A stretch of DNA of 64,000 nt from Candidatus Tenderia electrophaga (GTDB lineage: Bacteria; Pseudomonadota; Gammaproteobacteria; Tenderiales; Tenderiaceae): assembly GCA_001447805.1 (NCBI GenBank), contig CP013099.1, forward strand, positions 806,001-870,000, in the 5' to 3' direction. Of the stretch, positions 23,745 to 32,687 are shown one piece after another. Made by a program: the position numbers and the translations under genes. Every line of letters starts with the position of its first letter. Position 1 is the stretch's first letter. Below the pieces are notes generated by a model that saw only the letters and a program-made list of their open reading frames with translations, was not told the DNA's origin and did not search any database.

Positions 23745-24419
23745 TCAGAGCAGGCCGTTTTCGGCAAACGAGGTCAGCTCCCCGTCGCCGACCACGAAAT
23801 GATCCAGCAGGCGGATGTCCACCAGCCCCAGGGCCTCTTGCAGGCGGCGGGTGATCTGGCGGTCGGCCTGGCTGGGTTCGGCGATGCCGGAGGGGTGATT
23901 GTGGGCCAGGATCACCGCCGCGGCATTGTGGTGCAGGGCGCGCTTGACCACCTCGCGGGGATAGACACTGGCACCGTCAATGGTACCGACGAACAGTTCT
24001 TCGAAATGAATCACCCGATGGCGGTTGTCCAGGAACAGACCGGCGAATACCTCATGGGGGTAATCGCGCAGCCGGGCGCAGAGAAAGCGACGCGTGTCGT
24101 GTGGGCTGGTGAGGGCGTCGCCGCGGCGCAGCCGTTCGTCCAGGTGGCGCCGGCCCATCTCCAGGGTGGCCTGCAGTTGTACGAATTTGGCTGTGCCCAG
24201 GCCCTTGGCGCGGCAGAAGCTTGCTTGGTTGGCCTCGAGCAGGGCGCGCAGACCGCCGAATTCGTCCAACAGCTCGCGCGCCAGGTCCACGGCGGTCTTG
24301 CCGGGAATGCCGGTGCGCAGGAAGATGGCCAGCAGTTCCGCGTCCGACAAGGCCGCCGGGCCCCGTTGTACGAGCTTTTCACGCGGCCGCTCGTCCGCCG
24401 GCCAATCGGTAATCGCCAT
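23745..24419 (-). CDS. radC: RadC family JAB/MPN domain protein
   Basis: This is a 224-residue RadC. The N-terminal part contains helix-hairpin-helix-like sequence ([30 protein letters not shown]). The C-terminal JAB1/MPN domain has the metal motif [14 protein letters not shown]. The name comes from an E. coli allele later mapped to recG, so a DNA-repair role is not established; the JAB motif suggests metalloprotease-like chemistry. It is divergent from coaBC, the arrangement common in gammaproteobacteria. Confidence 0.95.
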   Translation of the reverse strand: MAITDWPADERPREKLVQRGPAALSDAELLAIFLRTGIPGKTAVDLARELLDEFGGLRALLEANQASFCRAKGLGTAKFVQLQATLEMGRRHLDERLRRGDALTSPHDTRRFLCARLRDYPHEVFAGLFLDNRHRVIHFEELFVGTIDGASVYPREVVKRALHHNAAAVILAHNHPSGIAEPSQADRQITRRLQEALGLVDIRLLDHFVVGDGELTSFAENGLL

Positions 24420-24448
24420 GTGCCTACACCTCCCTCGAATCGACTGTT

Positions 24449-24498
24449 TTGCTTCGATTTATCCCCCCGACAATGGTATGTTATCCCCCTCGAAGCAA
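24449..24498. repeat. Inverted and direct repeats between radC and coaBC
   Basis: TTGCTTCGA (24449-24457) is matched by its perfect reverse complement TCGAAGCAA (24490-24498). Just inside, TTATCCCCC occurs twice in direct orientation (24459-24467 and 24481-24489). This lies in the 100-nt divergent intergenic region, so it could be an operator or a shared promoter element. No clear sigma70 promoter pair was found. Function is unknown. Confidence 0.45.
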
Positions 24499-24519
24499 TC
24501 ATGCCATGAGGAGTTGAAT

Positions 24520-25743
24520 TTGCCGTCAGTCACGGGCATCGGCGGGCGTCGCATCGTTGTCGGTATCAGCGGCGGTATCGCCGCCTACAAGAGCGCCGAA
24601 CTGGTCAGGCGCCTGCGCCAGGCGGGGGCCGAGGTGCGTGTGGTGATGACGCCGGCGGCGCAGCAATTCATTACGCCCTTAACCCTGCAGGCCCTGTCAG
24701 GCAATCCGGTGCACCTTGATCTGCTCGATTCCAATGCCGAGGCGGCCATGGGCCACATCGAACTGGCGCGTTGGGCCGATGCGGTACTGGTCGCCCCGGC
24801 CAGCGCCCATGTCATCGCCCGCCTGGCCCAGGGGCTGGCGGACGATCTGCTCACCACCTTGTGCTTGGCCACCGAGGCGCCCCTGCTGCTGGCGCCTGCC
24901 ATGAACCGCTTGATGTGGGCCCATCCGGCCACACAGCAGAACAGCCGCACCCTGGAACAGCGCGGCGTCACCCTGCTGGGTCCGGCGGCAGGCGAGCAGG
25001 CCTGTGGCGAAACCGGCGTCGGCCGCATGCTGGAGGTGGAAGAATTGCTACAGGCCCTGGATGGGCATTGGCGCCAAGGCCCGCTGGCCGATTGCCGCGT
25101 GTTGGTCACGGCCGGGCCCACCCGGGAGGCGATTGACCCGGTGCGCTATATCAGCAATCACAGTTCCGGCAAAATGGGGTATGCCGTGGCCGCCGCCGCC
25201 GCGGCGGCCGGCGCCGAGGTGGTCCTGGTCAGCGGCCCGACGGCGCTGGACTGTCCGCGCGGCGTGCGTCGTCATGAGGTTGAAACCGCCGCCGAGATGC
25301 TGCAGGCGGTGCAGGCCCGTGTTGGCGACTGTCAGATCTTTATCGCCGCCGCCGCGGTGGCCGATTATCGCGCGCAGCAGGCGCAGGCCGCTAAACTTAA
25401 AAAGGGCGCCGCCGAATGGATGCTGCCGCTGGCGCCCACTGAGGATATCCTGGCCACGGTGGCGGCGTCCGCGTCTGCCCCGTTTTGCGTGGGCTTTGCC
25501 GCGGAAACCGACGAGCTCGAGGCCCATGCCCGTGACAAGCTGCAACGCAAGCGCTTGGATATCATCGCTGCCAATCAAGTGGGGGGCGGGCTGGGTTTCA
25601 ATGCCGACGATAACGCCCTGACGCTGTTCTGGCAGGGCGGCAAACACGACATTGCGCGGGCCGACAAGACCGTTGTGGCGCGTGAATTAATCGCTATTAT
25701 CGCTGAGAGGTATCATGCAAAAAGTGCAAGTCAAAATTCTTGA
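24520..25743 (+). CDS. coaBC: Bifunctional phosphopantothenoylcysteine decarboxylase/phosphopantothenate--cysteine ligase CoaBC
   Basis: This is a two-domain coenzyme A biosynthesis enzyme. The N-terminal flavin decarboxylase (CoaC, about residues 1-190) has [11 protein letters not shown], catalytic His79 in [19 protein letters not shown], and PAMN with Asn129. The C-terminal ligase (CoaB) has [21 protein letters not shown] and KLKKG. TTG at 24520 is chosen because GAGGAG lies 6 nt upstream and the resulting 407 residues match E. coli (406). The upstream frame overlaps radC and is unlikely. Its 3' end overlaps dut by 29 nt. Confidence 0.96.
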   Translation: MPSVTGIGGRRIVVGISGGIAAYKSAELVRRLRQAGAEVRVVMTPAAQQFITPLTLQALSGNPVHLDLLDSNAEAAMGHIELARWADAVLVAPASAHVIARLAQGLADDLLTTLCLATEAPLLLAPAMNRLMWAHPATQQNSRTLEQRGVTLLGPAAGEQACGETGVGRMLEVEELLQALDGHWRQGPLADCRVLVTAGPTREAIDPVRYISNHSSGKMGYAVAAAAAAAGAEVVLVSGPTALDCPRGVRRHEVETAAEMLQAVQARVGDCQIFIAAAAVADYRAQQAQAAKLKKGAAEWMLPLAPTEDILATVAASASAPFCVGFAAETDELEAHARDKLQRKRLDIIAANQVGGGLGFNADDNALTLFWQGGKHDIARADKTVVARELIAIIAERYHAKSASQNS

Positions 25744-26170
25744 TGACCGGATCGGTACGGAATTTCCGCTGCCCCATTACGCCACCCACGGTGCGGCGGG
25801 CATGGATCTGCGTGCCTGTCTGGACCAACCCATCACCCTCGCGCCCGGCGAGACGCAGCTCATCCCCACCGGTATCGCCCTTCATCTGGGTGACCCGCAG
25901 CTGGCGGCGATGATTCTGCCTCGTTCCGGCCTGGGCCACAAACACGGTATCGTGCTGGGCAACCTGGTCGGACTGATCGATTCCGATTATCAGGGCCAGC
26001 TGTTCGTCTCATGTTGGAATCGTGGCAAGGAGGTCTTTGAAGTCAAGGTCGGCGAACGCATCGCGCAACTGGTCTTCGTGCCGGTGGTGCAGGCCGAATT
26101 CGACATCGTCGCCGAGTTCGAGGAAAGCCATCGTGGTGAGGGTGGCTTCGGTCATACCGGACGCCATTGA
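25715..26170 (+). CDS. dut: Deoxyuridine 5'-triphosphate nucleotidohydrolase (dUTPase)
   Basis: This trimeric dUTPase hydrolyses dUTP to dUMP, keeping uracil out of DNA and feeding dTMP synthesis. It is 151 residues with all five family motifs: [42 protein letters not shown] and the P-loop-like C-terminal [10 protein letters not shown]. The start lies inside the end of coaBC, a linkage widely conserved in gammaproteobacteria. The algC-type gene follows after 15 nt. Confidence 0.98.
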   Translation: MQKVQVKILDDRIGTEFPLPHYATHGAAGMDLRACLDQPITLAPGETQLIPTGIALHLGDPQLAAMILPRSGLGHKHGIVLGNLVGLIDSDYQGQLFVSCWNRGKEVFEVKVGERIAQLVFVPVVQAEFDIVAEFEESHRGEGGFGHTGRH

Positions 26171-26185
26171 AGCGGCTGAGCTTGC

Positions 26186-28801
26186 ATGCTGAATAAAAAG
26201 GAGCACGCCGTGGGGACAGGCCACACGGACGCCAAGCAGGGTTCCCTGTTGTCCATGACCGTCAAGGCCTATCTGGGCGGCATCATCGCCCTGTTCGTGT
26301 TGGCGGCGGCGGCCTATCTGGTCATCGATGCCTTGGAAAAGAAGGAAATCGCCAGGCACGCCGAGAGTGTCAAGGAACGCCTGCACAACGATATCAAGGT
26401 ACTGCTCAAGCATTACGAAGAGCGCGTCAATCTGCTGGCCGCCGACCCCAACTTGGTCGAGTTGGTCAACTACCCCTCCAGTCGCGAAGTGCGCCAAGTC
26501 GATCTGGCCGAAATGATTGACGCGCAAACGGTCATGCTGTTCGCCCGCGGTGAGGAGAAGGGCCTGGCGGGACCGCACCCGCTGCTGAGTTTTTCCGAAT
26601 TGGATTTAATCTACGAGGCAGAGAAGGGGCGCGAGCCGCGCATTGAGTATCACAAGTTGCGAGACGGCGACAGTCACCTGGATTTGGTGCGTCCCTTCAA
26701 GCAGGGCGATGCCGTGGTCGGTTTTGTGCTGGTGCGCTTTGACGGCGCGGCGTTTAACGCTGCGGTAAAGCGTTTGACCGTGCCCCAGGCACGCTTGGAA
26801 CTGAGTCAGATGTTGAGCGACGGGTCGGTGGAGACCTTTCTCAGCTGGGGCGATGCGGCGATTAAGTCAGAAGGACAGCTCAACAGCGCCACGTTTGGCG
26901 CCGCCGACTGGCGGCTGTCCTATTGGGAAGTACCCAACGGTTGGCAAATCCTGGGCATGGATTGGCGCAGTTTTTATTGGCTCACCTTTATTGAGATTGT
27001 CGCCGTATTGGCCCTGATGATGGCCGTGTTCCGGCGCATGATGGACCGCGCCATGATCGCCAGTGCGAATGTGCTGTTCGGCTACGTGCGCGACCGCCTC
27101 AACGGCAAATGGATGGGCAAGAACTATGTCACCTCCTTGAGTGAACTGCAGCCGACCTTGAACAATTTGCAGAACCTGAACTGGTCCGCCGCCGTTGCCG
27201 CGGCGCCGCCCGAGGCCGAGGTGGCACCGGCGCCGGCGGCGCCCAAGCGCAGTGCCGCCGAGGCGTCGGAACAGGGGCGCAAGGAATTCGAGCGTGCCTA
27301 TGTGGACATCCTCTATCAGAAAGGCAGCATCAATATCGAAGAGCATGAGGTGCCCGTTGACGAGGCGCCGGCGGAAACGTTTAAAGCAGCCGAGTCCGGC
27401 GTGACGGCGGCGGCAGACGATGCCCCGACCGAGGTGCCGGCAGCGATCTTTCGCGCCTATGATATCCGCGGAGTGGTGGATGAGACGCTCACCCCTGCCA
27501 TGGCGTATCAAATCGGTCGCGCCTTCGGCACTGAGGCCTGGGAGTGCGGCGAGCAGAGCGTCGTGGTGGGGCGTGACGGCCGCCTCTCCAGTGAGTCGCT
27601 GGCCGAGGAATTGATCAAGGGCTTGTGTGAAAGCGGCCGCGACGTCATCGATATCGGTCGCGTGCCGACACCGGTGGTGTATTTCGCCACCCACTACCTG
27701 AATGCGCGCTCGGCAGTGATGGTGACCGGCAGTCACAATCCCGCTAACTACAATGGTTTCAAACTGGTATTGCAGGGCGAGGCCTTGGCCGAGGACGGCA
27801 TTCAACAGGTTTATCGGCGTATACAATCGCAGGATTTTTCCGTGGGTGAAGGCAGTTATATTCAGCAGGACTTGATCTCGGATTATACCGCCCGGATTCA
27901 TGCCGACGCCCAGTTCAAACGCGGCCTCAAAGTTGTGGTGGACTGTGGCAACGGTGTCGCCGCCCTGGTGGCGCCGGGGCAGCTGCGCAGCATGGGCTGC
28001 GAGGTGATCGAGTTGTGCTGCGAAGTGGACGGTGCATTCCCCAGTCACCATCCTGATCCCAGTCAGCCGGTCAATCTGCAAGGATTGATCGCCGCAGTAA
28101 AACAGCACGGCGCCGATGTGGGGCTGGCCTTCGACGGCGATGGAGACCGGCTCGGGGTTGTGGATTCCCAAGGTAAAATCATCTGGCCCGACCGGGTGTT
28201 GATGTTGTACGCCCGCCAGGTGCTGAAACAGCATCCCGGCGCTACGGTGGTTTATGATGTCAAGTCGAGCCGGCATTTGCATCGCTTAATCGAACAGGCT
28301 GGCGGTCAACCGCTGATGTGGAAGGCCGGCCACTCCTTGATGAAGGCCAAACTCAAGGAAAGCGGCGCGTTGCTGGCCGGCGAGCTGAGCGGCCATATCT
28401 TCTTCAATGATCGTTGGTATGGCTTTGACGACGGCCTGTATGCCGCGGTGCGGTTGCTGGAAATCCTGTCCCAGGATACGCGCCCCAGCGCCGCGCTGTT
28501 CGCCGACTTGCCCGATGCCTTGAGCACCCCCGAGATCCTGGTGCGCATGGACGAGGGCGAGCATCATAGATTGATGGACAAGCTTGTTCAGGAGATCGAT
28601 TTGCCCGAGGCGCAGCTGATCCTGATCGACGGGGTGCGGGCGGAATTCAAGGACGGCTGGGGACTGGTGCGCGCCTCCAATACCACGCCTTGTTTAAGCT
28701 TTCGCTTCGAGGCGCAGAACGAGCCGGCGCTGGAACATATACAGACCCTATTCAAGCTCCAGCTGAGCCGCTTCGCGCCACAGCTGGAGCTGCCTTTTTA
28801 G
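26186..28801 (+). CDS. algC: Phosphomannomutase/phosphoglucomutase (AlgC type) with N-terminal membrane-sensor-like extension
   Basis: This is an 871-residue protein. The C-terminal half (from about residue 418, IFRAYDIRGVVDETL) is a complete alpha-phosphohexomutase: catalytic phosphoserine Ser516 in TGSHNPANYNGFK, metal loop DGDGD at 650-654, sugar-specificity loop GELSGHIFF, and a C-terminal phosphate-binding loop. It interconverts mannose or glucose 1- and 6-phosphates for polysaccharide precursors. The N-terminal half has a membrane helix (about 28-50), an extracytoplasmic domain, a second helix (about 260-280) and a low-complexity Ala/Pro/Glu linker. P. aeruginosa AlgC has a comparable long form and the same dut-algC-argB context. 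Confidence 0.93.
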   Translation: MLNKKEHAVGTGHTDAKQGSLLSMTVKAYLGGIIALFVLAAAAYLVIDALEKKEIARHAESVKERLHNDIKVLLKHYEERVNLLAADPNLVELVNYPSSREVRQVDLAEMIDAQTVMLFARGEEKGLAGPHPLLSFSELDLIYEAEKGREPRIEYHKLRDGDSHLDLVRPFKQGDAVVGFVLVRFDGAAFNAAVKRLTVPQARLELSQMLSDGSVETFLSWGDAAIKSEGQLNSATFGAADWRLSYWEVPNGWQILGMDWRSFYWLTFIEIVAVLALMMAVFRRMMDRAMIASANVLFGYVRDRLNGKWMGKNYVTSLSELQPTLNNLQNLNWSAAVAAAPPEAEVAPAPAAPKRSAAEASEQGRKEFERAYVDILYQKGSINIEEHEVPVDEAPAETFKAAESGVTAAADDAPTEVPAAIFRAYDIRGVVDETLTPAMAYQIGRAFGTEAWECGEQSVVVGRDGRLSSESLAEELIKGLCESGRDVIDIGRVPTPVVYFATHYLNARSAVMVTGSHNPANYNGFKLVLQGEALAEDGIQQVYRRIQSQDFSVGEGSYIQQDLISDYTARIHADAQFKRGLKVVVDCGNGVAALVAPGQLRSMGCEVIELCCEVDGAFPSHHPDPSQPVNLQGLIAAVKQHGADVGLAFDGDGDRLGVVDSQGKIIWPDRVLMLYARQVLKQHPGATVVYDVKSSRHLHRLIEQAGGQPLMWKAGHSLMKAKLKESGALLAGELSGHIFFNDRWYGFDDGLYAAVRLLEILSQDTRPSAALFADLPDALSTPEILVRMDEGEHHRLMDKLVQEIDLPEAQLILIDGVRAEFKDGWGLVRASNTTPCLSFRFEAQNEPALEHIQTLFKLQLSRFAPQLELPF

Positions 28802-28821
28802 CCATCAAAGTTTTCCGGTAA

Positions 28822-29721
<900 letters not shown>

Positions 29722-30324
29722 TTACTCGGCTTTTTTCACCAGGCTTTTGAGTTCGCGAAAGCGCTGCAGATCCGCGTCGAATCGGGCCGCGGTCTGCGCC
29801 AACTTGGCGTTGTGTTGTTCCAGGCGATCCTGATACTTGTTGATCTTTCTGCGCGTGGCGGCAATCTGGGTGAGCAGGGATTCGGGGATGGCACGGCCTT
29901 GCTTCTCGTAATCGCCGGCCTCCTTGGCCAGTTGCCGGAACTGCATTTCGAGCAGGGAGATGGTCTCCTCGCTGAGTTCAATCAGGGCCTGTAGGTCATC
30001 AAGCTTGCGCGCGCGCGCGGCCTGAATCTCCGTTTCGTTGCTGTAGGTCATCAGCAGGCGCCGGTCGTTCTGGGCCTGTTCGGCCGAGATCGCGGGCGTG
30101 GCGGGGACGCTCGCTTCGACTTCGTCGACGGATTTGATGGTCTGAATGGTGATGCCCTGCTCGCTGATGACGCGATAACCGTGTTGGACGTATTCGGGCG
30201 GCACCCGGTCGGTATAATGTACATTGCCTTGGTCGTCCTGCCAGCGGTATAGATCGGCGGCGTGGAGGGGAATGACTGTAAAACACAGGCAAGCGAAGAC
30301 CAAACTACGGCGTCTGCTAGGCAT
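29722..30324 (-). CDS. DUF4124 domain-containing periplasmic protein
   Basis: The protein has a signal peptide (basic MPSRRR, hydrophobic core, cleavage near LHA-AD), then the DUF4124 motif LYRWQDDQGNVHYTDRVPP, then a long charged alpha-helical region (about residues 85-195) predicted to form coiled coil. Function of DUF4124 is unknown. The start is set at ATG 30324 (200 residues), which gives a clean signal peptide; ATG 30342 adds six residues. A possible promoter (TTCAAT, 17 nt, TACAAT at 30359-30364) would leave too short a leader for the upstream ATG. It ends exactly at the argB stop. Confidence 0.82.
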   Translation of the reverse strand: MPSRRRSLVFACLCFTVIPLHAADLYRWQDDQGNVHYTDRVPPEYVQHGYRVISEQGITIQTIKSVDEVEASVPATPAISAEQAQNDRRLLMTYSNETEIQAARARKLDDLQALIELSEETISLLEMQFRQLAKEAGDYEKQGRAIPESLLTQIAATRRKINKYQDRLEQHNAKLAQTAARFDADLQRFRELKSLVKKAE

Positions 30325-30382
30325 ATTGATATCCAGATTCATGCATTCGAAACGTCACATTGTAGCCCGTAAAGGGGTTTGA

Positions 30383-31138
30383 TTGAATTGGGATCAGCAA
30401 CTGCTGTTATTCCTCGTCTCGTTGGTGGCCAATGCCTTTTCCGCCCTGGCTGGCGGCGGCGCGGGACTGATTCAGCTGCCAGCGCTGATCTTCCTGGGGC
30501 TGCCGTTTTCCGTCGCTCTGGCCACTCATAAGGTCGCCAGCGTCGCCCTGGGGGCCGGTGCCACCCTGCGTCACTGGCGCGAGCGCACTCTCGATTACCG
30601 CTTCTCACTGTTCATTCTCGCCAGCGGCCTGCCCGGTGTAGTCCTGGGGGCCAGCATTATCCTGGCGGTGCCGGATCGCAGTGCCGAAATCGCCTTGGGG
30701 CTACTCACGGTCAGCCTGGGCCTGTATTCCTATCTGCAGCCCGATCTGGGCACCACCGAGCGCCTGCAGCATCGCAACCCCAGGGGCTATCTCATCGGCG
30801 CGGCCGTCTTGATGGTTATCGGCGTATTGAACGGTTCTTTGACCTCCGGGACCGGCCTGTTCGTGACCCTGTGGCTGGTGTACTGGTTCGGTTTGGACTA
30901 CAAGCGCGCGGTGGCCCATACGCTGATTCTGGTGGGCCTGTTCTGGAACGCCAGCGGTGCTATGACACTGGGGATCCTGGGCGAGATCCGCTGGGATTGG
31001 CTGCCGGCCCTGTTGCTGGGTTCGCTGCTGGGCGGTTATATCGGTGCCCACTATGCCATCGTCAAAGGCAATCGGCTGATCAAGCGGACCTTCGAGATAG
31101 TCACCCTGCTGGTGGGTGTCAAGCTGATTCTAGGTTAG
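30383..31138 (+). CDS. Sulfite exporter TauE/SafE family membrane protein
   Basis: This is a 251-residue polytopic membrane protein with about seven or eight hydrophobic segments. The paired glycine-rich motifs near the start of each half ([17 protein letters not shown] and [18 protein letters not shown]) are typical of TauE/SafE (former DUF81) permeases. Members move sulfite, sulfoacetate or other anions, but substrate cannot be assigned. The start is TTG 30383, preceded by AAAGGGG. Its stop overlaps the stop of convergent pyrE by 3 nt. No sulfur-metabolism genes are adjacent. Confidence 0.88.
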   Translation: MNWDQQLLLFLVSLVANAFSALAGGGAGLIQLPALIFLGLPFSVALATHKVASVALGAGATLRHWRERTLDYRFSLFILASGLPGVVLGASIILAVPDRSAEIALGLLTVSLGLYSYLQPDLGTTERLQHRNPRGYLIGAAVLMVIGVLNGSLTSGTGLFVTLWLVYWFGLDYKRAVAHTLILVGLFWNASGAMTLGILGEIRWDWLPALLLGSLLGGYIGAHYAIVKGNRLIKRTFEIVTLLVGVKLILG

Positions 31139-31782
31139 GCGGCGCTGCCGTATTGTTCGCGATAGACGCGCACAGCCGCCAGTGCGTCCTTGAGCCGAGG
31201 TTGATCCTGCAGATAGGTGATCAAATCATCCAGCCGGACAATGCTGGCCACCGGCATGCCGAATTGCTGTTCCACCTCCTGGATGGCGGATAGCTCGCCC
31301 TGACCGCGCTCCTGGCGATCCAGGGCGATGATCACGCCGGCGCTGGTGGCGCCGGCAGTTTCGATGAGGCGGATGGATTCGCGCACCGAGGTGCCGGCGG
31401 AGATGACGTCATCGATGATCAACACCCGGCCCTGCAGCGCCGCGCCGACGATGTCGCCGCCCTCGCCGTGATCCTTGGCCTCCTTGCGATTGAAGGCATA
31501 GGGCAGGTCCTTGCCGTGATGGTCTGCCAGGGCGATACAGCTGCTTACGGCCAAGGGAATGCCTTTGTAGGCCGGGCCGAAGATCATATCGTAAGCCAGT
31601 CCCGAATCCTCCATGGCGGCGGCGTAATAGCGTCCCAGTCGGGCAATGGCCGCGCCGCTGTTGAACAGGCCACTGTTGAAAAAATAAGGACTCACCCGCC
31701 CCGACTTGAGGGTAAATTCACCGAAGCGCAGGACATCGGTCCTGATGACGAAGTCGAGAAATTCTTTTTGATAAGGCTGCAT
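31135..31782 (-). CDS. pyrE: Orotate phosphoribosyltransferase PyrE
   Basis: This enzyme joins orotate to PRPP to make OMP in pyrimidine synthesis. From ATG 31782 it is 215 residues, the family's typical length. The N-terminus is [21 protein letters not shown], and [14 protein letters not shown] and the PRPP-binding loop [17 protein letters not shown] are diagnostic. The frame is open upstream to 31971, but that part overlaps the divergent exonuclease gene. A near-consensus promoter lies at 31816-31844, giving a leader of only about 27 nt, too short for a translation-coupled attenuator like that of E. coli. Confidence 0.97.
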   Translation of the reverse strand: MQPYQKEFLDFVIRTDVLRFGEFTLKSGRVSPYFFNSGLFNSGAAIARLGRYYAAAMEDSGLAYDMIFGPAYKGIPLAVSSCIALADHHGKDLPYAFNRKEAKDHGEGGDIVGAALQGRVLIIDDVISAGTSVRESIRLIETAGATSAGVIIALDRQERGQGELSAIQEVEQQFGMPVASIVRLDDLITYLQDQPRLKDALAAVRVYREQYGSAA

Positions 31783-31815
31783 CGACGGTTCCGTGTTCAG
31801 ATGATAAAAGCTAGT

Positions 31816-31844
31816 ATTGTACGCCGGACACGGGGGGTGGGCAA
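31816..31844 (-). promoter_or_regulatory. Promoter of pyrE
   Basis: On the minus strand TTGCCC (31839-31844) is separated by 17 nt from TACAAT (31816-31821). The predicted start is near 31809, 27 nt before the pyrE ATG. Confidence 0.6.
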
Positions 31845-31873
31845 AATCGGTCAATGCAATGTAGTGGATAATG

Positions 31874-32641
31874 ATGAGAATAATTTCAGTCAACGTAAAC
31901 GGGATCCGCGCCGCGCAGCGCAAGGGCTTTTTTGAGTGGCTGGCCAAGCAGGATGCCGACGTGGTCTGCATTCAGGAGACCAAGGCGCAGGAGCATCAGC
32001 TGGATACCACCTTGTTCTATCCAGGCGGGTATCACTGTTATTACTTCGACGCGCAAAAAAAAGGCTACAGCGGCGTGGCCATTTTTACCAAGCAAAAACC
32101 CAAGCGCGTGGGCGCCGGCCTGGGGTGGGAACACGTGGACAGTGAAGGGCGCTGGATTCAAGTGGACTTCGACAAGCTCAGCATCGCCTCTCTGTATTTG
32201 CCCTCGGGCTCATCCAGTGAGGAGCGTCATCAAAACAAGCTGGTATTTATGGATCGCTTCCTCGAAGATCTTAGCGCCATGCGCCGCAAGCGACGCGAGT
32301 TCGTGATCTGCGGTGACTGGAACACGGTGCACAAAGAGATCGATATCAAGAATTTCAAAAGCAATCAAAAGAATTCCGGTTGTACGCCGCAAGAGCGCGC
32401 CTGGATGGACAAGCTGTTCGGCGAGCGGGGCTGGGTGGATGCCTTTCGGGCGGTCAATCAGGAGGCGGATCAGTACACCTGGTGGTCGAATCGGGGCCAG
32501 GCCTGGGCCAAGAACGTGGGCTGGCGCATTGACTACCAGGTCATCACGCCCGGACTGAAGGATAAGGTCAGGGCGGCGGATATCTATCGCGACGAGCGGT
32601 TTTCAGACCACGCACCGCTGACCATCGATTACGACTTGTAG
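31874..32641 (+). CDS. xth: Exodeoxyribonuclease III family protein in the position of pseudomonad crc
   Basis: This 255-residue EEP-fold nuclease begins [14 protein letters not shown]. Catalytic residues of exonuclease III/AP endonuclease are present: Glu35 (QETK), Asp148 and Asn150 (GDWN), Asp245-His246 (SDH). It should cut at abasic sites and degrade 3' ends. Divergent linkage with pyrE and overall similarity ([29 protein letters not shown]) match the Pseudomonas Crc locus, but Crc has lost the catalytic residues kept here. ATG 31874 is preferred over the adjacent ATG 31871 by spacing from GTGG and by alignment with Crc. A Crc-like regulatory role is not supported by what can be seen. Confidence 0.92.
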   Translation: MRIISVNVNGIRAAQRKGFFEWLAKQDADVVCIQETKAQEHQLDTTLFYPGGYHCYYFDAQKKGYSGVAIFTKQKPKRVGAGLGWEHVDSEGRWIQVDFDKLSIASLYLPSGSSSEERHQNKLVFMDRFLEDLSAMRRKRREFVICGDWNTVHKEIDIKNFKSNQKNSGCTPQERAWMDKLFGERGWVDAFRAVNQEADQYTWWSNRGQAWAKNVGWRIDYQVITPGLKDKVRAADIYRDERFSDHAPLTIDYDL

Positions 32642-32687
32642 CGGGTCCTATGCACACGGCATAGTCGCTGGACGTGTTCCGAGCGCC

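Noticed and set aside
26867-28282. A 471-codon open frame antisense to algC
   Set aside because: This is a shadow frame; the sense gene has all mutase motifs.
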